Assembly (NCBI GenBank): GCA_949293595.1
Contig: CASFDW010000001.1
Coordinates: 558,001 to 622,000, forward strand
Source of the DNA: an uncultured Spirochaetales bacterium
GTDB lineage: Bacteria; Spirochaetota; Spirochaetia; Sphaerochaetales; Sphaerochaetaceae
DNA: 64,000 nucleotides
Reading direction: 5' to 3'
The translations under genes and the position numbers were made by a program. The stretch's first letter is position 1. Every line of letters starts with the position of its first letter. Shown here one piece after another: positions 57,517 through 64,000 of the stretch. The notes under the pieces are model-generated. The model made no database searches and was not told where the DNA came from. It saw only the letters and a program-made list of their open reading frames with translations.

Positions 57517-58815
57517 TTAACCTACTAAATTAGGCAACCAAGTCACAATTCCCGGGCAAAACAACATCAAGATACAAAGCAAAATCATCACAGCAAGATA
57601 TGGCAATGACTCCTTGATAACTTCGCTTGCTGGACACTCCGCGATAGAAGCAGAAGCATAGATCAAATTACCGACAGGCGGAGTATTAAGACCAATATTT
57701 ATAACCAGGGAAGCTAATACAGAAAACCATACCAAATCAACATTTGCAGATATCAAAGCTGTTGCCATCATTGGCATAATGACCATATGCTGTACCACAG
57801 TTTCAAGCAACATACCTAAGATAAAGAAAATAATCATGCAAATACAAACCAACAGGAAAGGAGAACCAATATTGGCTGATGCCCAAGCTGAAATTACATT
57901 TGTCACTCCCATTGATGCAATAATCCAAGTGAAAATACCCGAAGTACAAATTATTGCAAGAATTCTTCCACCTGTTGCTGCTGCACGGGCAAGACATCCC
58001 AGTACTTTACGGAATGAGAAATTTCCATAAGCAATTAATAAGATTATTGCTATCAAGCAAGATACAGCTCCGATTTCAACAACCGTACCAATGCCCGCCA
58101 ACAAGAAAAAAATAGTTAAAGCAGGAAGCAATACTGCGCCGAATCCATATTTGAACTGTCTCCAAACATTTTTCCATCCACCCCATTCCGAACAGGGGAA
58201 ATGCCTTTTCTTTGCCAGAATAAAACTAATAACCAATTGAAAGACACCAAGCAATATTCCAGGTACTATTCCACCCAAAAACAACTTACGGACAGAAACA
58301 CCCAATACCATAGCACACATGATAAAACCATTTGATGGAGGAATAATAGGCCCAATAATTGAAGAAACTTCAGTAACAGCTGCAGAATATCCAGCAGAAT
58401 ACCCTTCCTTTTTCATCATTGGAATCATCATCGATCCAATAGATGCTGTATCTGCCGTAGAAGAACCAGACACACCAGCAAAAATCATTGAAGCCAAAAT
58501 ATTTATATGGCTCAAGCTACCTGGTATATGACCAACCAATGATTTCAAGAAGGCAATAAGCCTATCACCTAATTCAGTACTATTTAATAGCTCACCCAAA
58601 AAGAAATAAAAACAGATAGCCACGAATGTAGTGCTATTGATTCCACTGATGATTCCCGAACCGATTACAGACATTGGAAGTCTTCCTGGAAATACAAGTC
58701 CCCAAGTAGCACAGGCAAGAATCATACTGAAAAAGACGGGAAAACGGAATGCCATCATATAAATAAACAGAGAGCCAAAAAGGACCGCTAATCCTAAAAT
58801 TACTTGAGAACTCAT
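57517..58815 (-). CDS. dctM: TRAP transporter large membrane subunit
   Basis: The protein has 432 residues with about 12-14 helices. DctM signatures are FRFPVFFSMILACATWGL near the start, ILASMIFAGVSGSSTADTASIGSMMIPMMKKEGYSAGYSAAVTEVSSIIGPIIPPSNGFIM and the second-half VQHMVIMPMMATAL, INIGLNTPPVGNLIYASASIA. It couples sodium entry to substrate uptake with DctQ and DctP. The start at 58815 overlaps the dctQ stop (ATGA); the longer frame to 58902 lies within dctQ. Confidence 0.92.
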   Translation of the reverse strand: MSSQVILGLAVLFGSLFIYMMAFRFPVFFSMILACATWGLVFPGRLPMSVIGSGIISGINSTTFVAICFYFFLGELLNSTELGDRLIAFLKSLVGHIPGSLSHINILASMIFAGVSGSSTADTASIGSMMIPMMKKEGYSAGYSAAVTEVSSIIGPIIPPSNGFIMCAMVLGVSVRKLFLGGIVPGILLGVFQLVISFILAKKRHFPCSEWGGWKNVWRQFKYGFGAVLLPALTIFFLLAGIGTVVEIGAVSCLIAIILLIAYGNFSFRKVLGCLARAAATGGRILAIICTSGIFTWIIASMGVTNVISAWASANIGSPFLLVCICMIIFFILGMLLETVVQHMVIMPMMATALISANVDLVWFSVLASLVINIGLNTPPVGNLIYASASIAECPASEVIKESLPYLAVMILLCILMLFCPGIVTWLPNLVG

Positions 58816-59312
58816 AATTTCTTTTCTCCTTGTCGTGTAATTATTGGAATAACTGTTAATAAAAACTTGAAAACCGCTGCAATAAAAAGTAAAAATCCGC
58901 ACACAATCAATGGAACATAGCGAAAAGACTCATCATAACCTACAGCAGATTCTGTAAAACCTCTATTCAACCTAAATGTGTAGGTTCCCAATCGAACCAA
59001 TTGTATTGATGCATATACTGCTACAATTTGTAAAACAATATATAACGCTTTCTTCACTTTCTCAGAATAAAGATGATCTGTTATATCCATCTCCAAGTGC
59101 GTTCCTTTAAACCAAGCCAAGGGAACTCCCAACCCTGTAATCCATTGAATGCACAAGACAGACACATCTTCAACCCAAGTTACTTGTACAGCAATAAAAT
59201 ACCTTGTTATTACTTGTATGGTCATGGATAGAACCATAAACCCAAGAATCAATGCAATTATTAGTTCAATTATTCCGCAGATCAATGTTTCGATCTTCTG
59301 TATTTTTTCCAT
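58812..59312 (-). CDS. dctQ: TRAP transporter small membrane subunit
   Basis: This 166-residue, four-helix DctQ protein has TIQVITRYFIAVQVTWVEDVSVLCIQWITGLGVPLAWFKGTHLEMDI, in which WVED and the GTHLEMD segment are family hallmarks. The ATG at 59312 follows GAGGGTG; the frame open to a TTG at 59333 is not needed. It links the binding protein and the large subunit. Confidence 0.9.
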   Translation of the reverse strand: MEKIQKIETLICGIIELIIALILGFMVLSMTIQVITRYFIAVQVTWVEDVSVLCIQWITGLGVPLAWFKGTHLEMDITDHLYSEKVKKALYIVLQIVAVYASIQLVRLGTYTFRLNRGFTESAVGYDESFRYVPLIVCGFLLFIAAVFKFLLTVIPIITRQGEKKL

Positions 59313-59337
59313 AACACCCTCGACAAAAGGCAATAAA

Positions 59338-59378
59338 GAGGCTGTAAAAATTCAATACTATTGAAAGAATACAGCCTC
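59338..59378 (-). promoter_or_regulatory. Stem-loop after the dctP gene
   Basis: GAGGCTGTA (59338-59346) pairs with TACAGCCTC (59370-59378), and inside a 4/4 internal loop TTCAA (59351-59355) pairs with TTGAA (59361-59365). It starts seven bases after the dctP stop and ends 25 bases before the dctQ ATG. No T-run follows, so it is probably an mRNA-processing or stability element. Confidence 0.7.
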
Positions 59379-59385
59379 ATTTTCA

Positions 59386-60396
59386 TTAAATGCCAATGGC
59401 TGCAATTTTGTCATACAGACCCTTGGTCCACATAACACCATCAAGTTCCTTTGCTACTTCTGCTGCCTTTGCAATAAATCCGGATACATCGACATCATCA
59501 ATGAAAATAACCCCTTGATCTTTTGCTGTCTCTACCAAATCAGCATAGCTATCCTGCATCCAGTTATTAAATTCAACATGGGCCAATTCACGACCTTCTT
59601 CAAGCCACGCTTTCTGTTGGTCTGTAAGTTTATCATATGTAAGAGCAGACATATAAAGGATATTGCCCTGCTGAACATAGTCGATTGGCATAAAATACTT
59701 TGCGACTTCCAACCAACCATTATTAAAAGCTGTCTGCAAACTATTTTCCTGAGCATCGCACATGCCTGACTGCAGAGCGGTATACGTTTCTTTTGAAGCA
59801 ATTACCATCGGATTTGCTCCCCAAGCCTCCCATACCATCATCATGGACTTGGTTTCAGGAACACGTACTTTTAAGTTGTTGACGTCCTCAATACTATAAA
59901 TTGGGAATGTGGCAGAAAGACAACGTGGGAAATCGTTTCCCATGGGGCCAAGGTATTTAACCCCATTTTCCGGTTCAACTTTTGCCATCATCTCTTTGAG
60001 GACATCACTTTCAAGAAAGTCGGCATAATGCTTGGAATCCCTGAATAGATAGGGGACCACACACACTGCAAAATCCTCACCACCTTTCATTGTTGTTCCT
60101 GTATCCAATGCTGTGATAAAAATATCGAGTGAACCTTCCCTTAATTGAGCATAATGCTGTGCAGTTGTCCCCAGCGCTCCTGCGCCGATTACCTCAATTT
60201 TGATTTTCCCACCACTGACCTCTGCAACTTTTTCAGCATACTCAACGGCAGCCTTATAAAGAACACCTGTTGTTGCGCCTGTTGTGCCCATCTTCAGCGA
60301 AATAACACCATCTGCAGAACTCTCGGTAGTACCTCCAGCCATCAAGACCCCTACAACGATTGATAAGACAACAATCATAGCTATTATTCTTTTCAT
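59386..60396 (-). CDS. dctP: TRAP transporter substrate-binding protein
   Basis: The protein has 336 residues with a signal peptide ending GVLMAGGTTESSADG. The DctP fold shows VLYKAAVEYAEKVAEVSGGKIKIEVIGAGALG, LREGSLDIFITALD, the conserved carboxylate-binding arginine in NNLKVRVPET, and ALQSGMCDAQENSLQTAFNNGWLEVAKYF. TRAP receptors of this class bind organic acids through that arginine. A family-typical stem-loop follows the stop codon. Substrate is unknown but should match the downstream and upstream carboxylate enzymes. Confidence 0.92.
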   Translation of the reverse strand: MKRIIAMIVVLSIVVGVLMAGGTTESSADGVISLKMGTTGATTGVLYKAAVEYAEKVAEVSGGKIKIEVIGAGALGTTAQHYAQLREGSLDIFITALDTGTTMKGGEDFAVCVVPYLFRDSKHYADFLESDVLKEMMAKVEPENGVKYLGPMGNDFPRCLSATFPIYSIEDVNNLKVRVPETKSMMMVWEAWGANPMVIASKETYTALQSGMCDAQENSLQTAFNNGWLEVAKYFMPIDYVQQGNILYMSALTYDKLTDQQKAWLEEGRELAHVEFNNWMQDSYADLVETAKDQGVIFIDDVDVSGFIAKAAEVAKELDGVMWTKGLYDKIAAIGI

Positions 60397-60421
60397 ATAT
60401 ACCTCCTTTTATGAAAAAAAC

Positions 60422-61156
60422 TTACTTATTCTGTTTTGCAATGGTTACAGCTTCCAATAGGGAAGGAAGCGCATTTAACGAAACCTTATTACGCGCATCA
60501 CGATCTGTGCAATTTGCCATATCGTAATAAGCTTTTCTACCAATCCGGAACACTTCTTTATCAAAATGGGTTATATACCCAACATATTTCATGACTGTCG
60601 GCCAGAACTCTTCATCTTCTACGATTTCATTTAAAAATCCCATTTCAAGCGCTTCTTCGGCAGAAAACATTTCCCCAGAATAATAGGCCTTCAAGGCTTT
60701 CTTCTTTGGCATGACATCAATTGTCCTAGCTATCACAACCATTGGAAATGTACCATTCTTCGCTTCTGTAAAGCCAAACCTAACCCCTTTTCTTGCAATA
60801 GCAAAATCCGCATCTGCGACAAATCCCATTCCACCGGCCCTACAATCCCCTGAAACAGCAGCGATTATGGGCTTATCAAGTTTTTTTTGTGCAGTCTCTC
60901 TCCGGGACAAAGCTTTGTTGTATTTTAGCTTATCCTCGGCATCACCATACTTTACCCGTCCTCCTGTAAAAAAGAACTTATCATCACCGGTCATGATGAC
61001 AACACGGATATCATCGCGGGAATTTGCCTCATCAAATGCATCAGCCATAATCTCATAGGCCTGCCAATTCATCCCGTTTTCCTCTTCAGGCCTATTTGCT
61101 TTAATAAGCATGATCCCATCTTGCACCTCTACGATCAAAGGCTGTTCACTATTCAT
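60422..61156 (-). CDS. Enoyl-CoA hydratase/isomerase (crotonase)-family protein
   Basis: This 244-residue crotonase-fold protein has the CoA-binding and oxyanion-hole segments FFFTGGRVKYGD and IIAAVSGDCRAGGMGFVADADFAIA. The first catalytic glutamate of enoyl-CoA hydratases is kept (FGFTEAKNG), but the second aligns with lysine (KKALKAYYSG in place of the AMEMVLTG type), and the glycine loop is changed to TFPMVVIART. Straight hydratase activity is therefore doubtful; isomerase, decarboxylase or hydrolase activity is possible. It overlaps the MmgE/PrpD gene by eight bases. No CoA ligase or transferase gene is visible in the window. Confidence 0.82.
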   Translation of the reverse strand: MNSEQPLIVEVQDGIMLIKANRPEEENGMNWQAYEIMADAFDEANSRDDIRVVIMTGDDKFFFTGGRVKYGDAEDKLKYNKALSRRETAQKKLDKPIIAAVSGDCRAGGMGFVADADFAIARKGVRFGFTEAKNGTFPMVVIARTIDVMPKKKALKAYYSGEMFSAEEALEMGFLNEIVEDEEFWPTVMKYVGYITHFDKEVFRIGRKAYYDMANCTDRDARNKVSLNALPSLLEAVTIAKQNK

Positions 61157-62498
61157 TCATTTCCTCCTTTTTAACTGATAAGTAATCCAGCATTTGCGAG
61201 AAATTCTGGCAGCATGACAATTCACTGCATAGGTCCAATACCTGTCTTGTATTTTCCATGCCGATATAACCAGGCATATGCTTTAAAAAATTGCTTTCAA
61301 TTCCCTCTGCTGAAAGAGAGTAGAATTGGTCTGCCGTTGCAATGATATGCATACCATCATCAAGCATGACATCTATCTCAACAGCATCACGCATCTTTTT
61401 TTCTGTAAAGACTATCTCAATCATATCCATCAGGCTACGAACTCTGTCATCATAAGGAGGCATCCACTGAATATCTGTGCAGGCTCCCGATGATAATGTA
61501 GCTACCAGTCCAAATGGCATGCTCATGGATGCTTGGACAAGATTGCAAACATCATTTTTCCGAAAATACCACGGGCTGTCTTGCAACTGACTTGATACGA
61601 TCAAGCTGATTTTTTTAATTTTATTCAAATCAAAACGAACATCCGCTACAATTTTCTCAGCCGTCAAGCAAAGAGACTGTAATGCACGACAAGCTTTAAT
61701 TTGTTTATGCTTGGTCTCGATAATCGCATTAAAATGTTCCAAGTCCATCGTCATTAAATGACTGTTCCCCCTGGCTCCAAAGACATTAAGCAGGCCGAAA
61801 TCGCCTTCAAAGTTCCCTAATGTGACATCTGCACCCGCCTTGACAAGTGTCACACATGACAACCCATATAAAGCGGCATATGCATTTAGGAACACATCTT
61901 CGCCAGTACCTTCCATTCTCCATTCATTCAATCCTGAAATATAATGGCAGCTCATTGCAGCAGCTTTTGCAGTCATAACCCCATTCAACCCAAGAATCTT
62001 CGAAGCAGCAAAAGAAGATGCCAAAGCAATGCCCAACGATGTTTTCCTCAAAGATGCTGGAATCTTGCCGGAACCATCCAGCCCGATGGTCATACCAAAC
62101 CTTTTTAAAATCTCGTATCCGACAATGATCGCTTCAAGCACAGTTTTCCCGGAAACCGCATTTGCCTCTCCCAATGCCACAACCAACGGGACTATTGAAG
62201 CTCCCGGATGAGCATTGCCTTCGATATTCATATCATTTCTCGAGGATACGGAACCGGAAACAATATTGTAGAAGGTCGCACCTCTGACAGAGGATTTCTC
62301 ATTTCTGCCAAACAAAGTACATCCCCCTTTTTCTTCCAGGGCAACCTTAAGCGCAACTTGTACTCTTAAATCATTGAATGTATCAAAGCAACATTCTATC
62401 GAGTCCAGCAAACACAGCTGGGCCCACTTTATATGTTCTTGATCCAGACTCTCCAACCTGAGAGAACAAGTATAATCTGCCAAAACCTGGAGAATCAT
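61149..62498 (-). CDS. MmgE/PrpD-family protein
   Basis: The protein has 449 residues with the MmgE/PrpD layout: an all-helical N-terminal domain with GGCTLFGRNEKSSVRGATFYNIVSGSVSSRNDMN, GNAHPGASIVPLVVALGEANAVSGKTVLEAIIVGYEILKRFG, and a C-terminal alpha/beta lid. Family enzymes are 2-methylcitrate dehydratase, cis-aconitate decarboxylase and iminodisuccinate epimerase. The usual DxxDTH-type segment before the HPG motif reads SSRNDMNIEGNAHPG, so active-site residues differ. ATG 62498 overlaps the cyclase stop by one base. It probably dehydrates or isomerises the hydroxyacid imported by the TRAP system. Confidence 0.82.
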   Translation of the reverse strand: MILQVLADYTCSLRLESLDQEHIKWAQLCLLDSIECCFDTFNDLRVQVALKVALEEKGGCTLFGRNEKSSVRGATFYNIVSGSVSSRNDMNIEGNAHPGASIVPLVVALGEANAVSGKTVLEAIIVGYEILKRFGMTIGLDGSGKIPASLRKTSLGIALASSFAASKILGLNGVMTAKAAAMSCHYISGLNEWRMEGTGEDVFLNAYAALYGLSCVTLVKAGADVTLGNFEGDFGLLNVFGARGNSHLMTMDLEHFNAIIETKHKQIKACRALQSLCLTAEKIVADVRFDLNKIKKISLIVSSQLQDSPWYFRKNDVCNLVQASMSMPFGLVATLSSGACTDIQWMPPYDDRVRSLMDMIEIVFTEKKMRDAVEIDVMLDDGMHIIATADQFYSLSAEGIESNFLKHMPGYIGMENTRQVLDLCSELSCCQNFSQMLDYLSVKKEEMNE

Positions 62499-63181
62499 CA
62501 AAACCCCTCTAGACCTTCAATTGCATATACGCGAACCGGACACGAATCCAAACCTGATATATACATCGGTGCATAAGAAATAAAGAATGTTTCCTTATGT
62601 AATTCATCCAAATTCTTCAGAACCTCAAGAAACAAAATATTTTTTTCCATGCAGATATCGTGGAAAGGCTTAACATCTTCATTGCTGTTCTCAATTGACA
62701 CACCATCACCAAAACCCACGCACTTCACTTTATGAGATACCATCCACTCCGCTGTTTCCCCATTTACGAGTAATCGTAAATCTTCAGGGCCATTTGTTTT
62801 TGAAGTAAACGGTTCCAGCTTGAAACAGGAATCAAGGATGACAACATCGCCTTCACGGACTTTTGCACCCAGTGCCATATCCAAATCCTCGGCCGTGATA
62901 TGGCTTAATGGCTTAAGCTCTGTGAACTCATGGTAAATTCCACGACCAATGAAAGAGACCAAGGGAATAGCCCCTACATCCGGCCAGGAATCATCATGAT
63001 GATAAGGACATTCGCAGTGGGTTCCAAGATGACTCATTATATCAATATTCGTATGGAAATCTGGAATCGGACCACCTGTGTTGAATCGATGCAATTTGCA
63101 CCGCCGCGTTTCTTTCTCAGGAACAATACGCTTTGTCAAATCAATAACGCGAAGCCCATTCAAATTAAATACTTTTTCCAT
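62498..63181 (-). CDS. Cyclase-family metal hydrolase (kynurenine-formamidase-like)
   Basis: This 227-residue protein has the cyclase motif SHLGTHCECPYHHDD (His and acidic metal ligands, about residues 50-64) and the start LRVIDLTKRIVPEKETRR. Family members hydrolyse formamides, lactones or isatin-type amides with manganese or zinc. VREGDVVILDSCFK and KCVGFGDGVSIENSN follow the family pattern. Located between the ketopantoate-reductase-like and MmgE genes, it could open a lactone or cyclic amide before dehydration. AGGGGATAG precedes the ATG. Confidence 0.82.
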   Translation of the reverse strand: MEKVFNLNGLRVIDLTKRIVPEKETRRCKLHRFNTGGPIPDFHTNIDIMSHLGTHCECPYHHDDSWPDVGAIPLVSFIGRGIYHEFTELKPLSHITAEDLDMALGAKVREGDVVILDSCFKLEPFTSKTNGPEDLRLLVNGETAEWMVSHKVKCVGFGDGVSIENSNEDVKPFHDICMEKNILFLEVLKNLDELHKETFFISYAPMYISGLDSCPVRVYAIEGLEGF

Positions 63182-63183
63182 TT

Positions 63184-64000
63184 CTATCCCCTATTTTTTT
63201 CTTCGATTGCGTGAATGACCAAAACAAGCATTTCATGGTATGGAACAGGAATTCCTATTTCCCTGGCAACAGCGACAACACTCCCGCTGATTGTGTCAAC
63301 CTCGCTTACTCTGCCCTCCCGAACATCCTCATAGATTGATGTGAAAGCATTTTTTGCATTTGTGCATATTCCCTCTATCTCTTGGACCACTGTCTTATAA
63401 TCGAATTCAAGTCCAAGTGCATTGGCGACATTGACAGCTTCAAATGTAAGCAAATGCATAAGTTTCCTTGCATTTTTATTCTCTACAATAAAGCCCAAAG
63501 ATGATTGAAAAACAGCAGTCAATGCACTTGCGGATGTATTTATGAACAGCTTATCCCATATCTGTTTTCTTACAGAAGAAGAAACTTCACAGTCGAATCC
63601 ACACAGCTTGAAAGAAGATACAATCCCATATAAGACCGAAGGATCGCCATCCAATAATCCTATATAGCTTTTTCCGCAACCGCCATGCATTACTTTACCA
63701 AGAGAAAGGACAGAGCTGTTGTGCTGAGTGGAACCTATAACAATATGATCCTGCTTGGCGAATTGCTTAAGGAACTTTTCATGACCTATTCCGTTTTGCA
63801 AAGTCATAACATAGGTATTCGATCCGATGATACTCTTACATCTTGCCAAAGCAACCGTAGTGTACATGGATTTGACAAAAACTATAAGTAAATCCACAAC
63901 CGGGATATCCTGCGGATCAACAACCGCTTTCGGATGGAAAACTTTAGAGCTACCATCTTTCTCCTGTATGCTCACTCCATTATCAGTAATCTGATTGATC
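63184..64000 (-). CDS. Ketopantoate-reductase-like (PanE/ApbA) oxidoreductase, 5' truncated
   Basis: The frame stays open through the right window edge, so only the C-terminal 271 residues or so are visible. They show the second part of the Rossmann domain (VVDLLIVFVKSMYTTVALA, IIGSNTYVMTLQNGIGHE) and the all-helical ApbA C-terminal domain (KQIWDKLFINTSASALTAVFQSSLG, EVDTISGSVVAVAREIGIPVPYHEMLVLVIHAIEE). The GxGxxG nucleotide motif is beyond the edge. In a catabolic operon it more likely reduces or oxidises a 2-keto/2-hydroxy acid than makes pantoate. Its stop is three bases before the cyclase start. Confidence 0.82.
   Translation of the reverse strand, partial: INQITDNGVSIQEKDGSSKVFHPKAVVDPQDIPVVDLLIVFVKSMYTTVALARCKSIIGSNTYVMTLQNGIGHEKFLKQFAKQDHIVIGSTQHNSSVLSLGKVMHGGCGKSYIGLLDGDPSVLYGIVSSFKLCGFDCEVSSSVRKQIWDKLFINTSASALTAVFQSSLGFIVENKNARKLMHLLTFEAVNVANALGLEFDYKTVVQEIEGICTNAKNAFTSIYEDVREGRVSEVDTISGSVVAVAREIGIPVPYHEMLVLVIHAIEEKNRG

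Noticed and set aside
1-64000. CRISPR arrays, tRNA and rRNA genes, prophage or integron structures
   Set aside because: I looked for regular short direct repeats, cloverleaf-like segments and phage-type gene runs and saw none; a short tRNA on either strand could still be missed by eye.

Overview
The window looks like a spirochaete chromosome, most likely Sphaerochaetaceae. The main reason is the mature N-termini of the solute-binding proteins: AGGSSESS, AQGSKEAA, AGGSAEQS and AGGTTESS directly after the signal peptide, a style I know from Sphaerochaeta and Treponema importers. There is also an outer-membrane-type beta-barrel protein (28496-29158) and the tail of another at the left edge. The content is almost entirely carbohydrate and carboxylate uptake and catabolism, as expected of a fermentative gut or sediment heterotroph. 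I saw no rRNA, tRNA, CRISPR array or intact insertion sequence.

Layout. 1-2717 (+): tail of a barrel protein, a GlmU-type hexapeptide-repeat protein, glmM and rhaM. 2705-7169: an AraC regulator divergent from rhaB-rhaA-rhaD. 7218-8685 (+): a NYN-LOTUS RNA-binding/nuclease-like protein and a lipocalin lipoprotein. 8747-16070: a leftward glucarate-type operon (DapA-family lyase, tartronate semialdehyde reductase, CUT1 ABC importer, glucarate dehydratase) with a divergent IclR regulator. 16221-23586 (leftward): DeoR regulator, phosphohexomutase, TIM-barrel sugar isomerase and a 'ferric-type' ABC importer with a fused permease, which I read as a candidate sugar-phosphate uptake operon. 23817-27779 (+): FucI-like isomerase, LacI regulator and XylB-like kinase.

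27910-34118 holds a second lipocalin, a barrel protein, an alanine/sodium symporter, a Dabb protein, a cupin, an aldose epimerase and a split ChrA pair. 34401-43429 is a YesMN two-component system divergent from a CUT1 importer plus a 797-residue uncharacterised, probably carbohydrate-active protein. 43441-51557 is a TctBAC importer with D-aminoacylase, a D-threonine aldolase/D-serine dehydratase-family enzyme, a DapA-family lyase and RidA, with a divergent IclR regulator. 51567-55515 holds small membrane and Cys-rich proteins, an AGE-family epimerase, a PQ-loop protein, a cupin and a LacI regulator. 55679-64000 (leftward, running out of the window) is a TRAP importer with two isocitrate-lyase/PEP-mutase proteins (one degenerate), a crotonase, a MmgE/PrpD protein, a cyclase and a ketopantoate-reductase-like protein.

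How it works together: each catabolic island carries its own importer, its own enzymes and usually its own regulator, and most islands are closed by a Rho-independent terminator. A recurrent detail is a GC-rich stem-loop placed 7 to 24 nt after the stop codon of every one of the five solute-binding-protein genes and before the next gene of the operon, probably setting binding-protein to transporter stoichiometry. Composition changes along the window: housekeeping and rhamnose genes are GC-rich, while the region from about 53.6 kb to the end is clearly AT-rich, suggesting islands of different history. All coordinates and motifs were read by eye; no database search was possible, so substrates are inferences unless a family fixes them.
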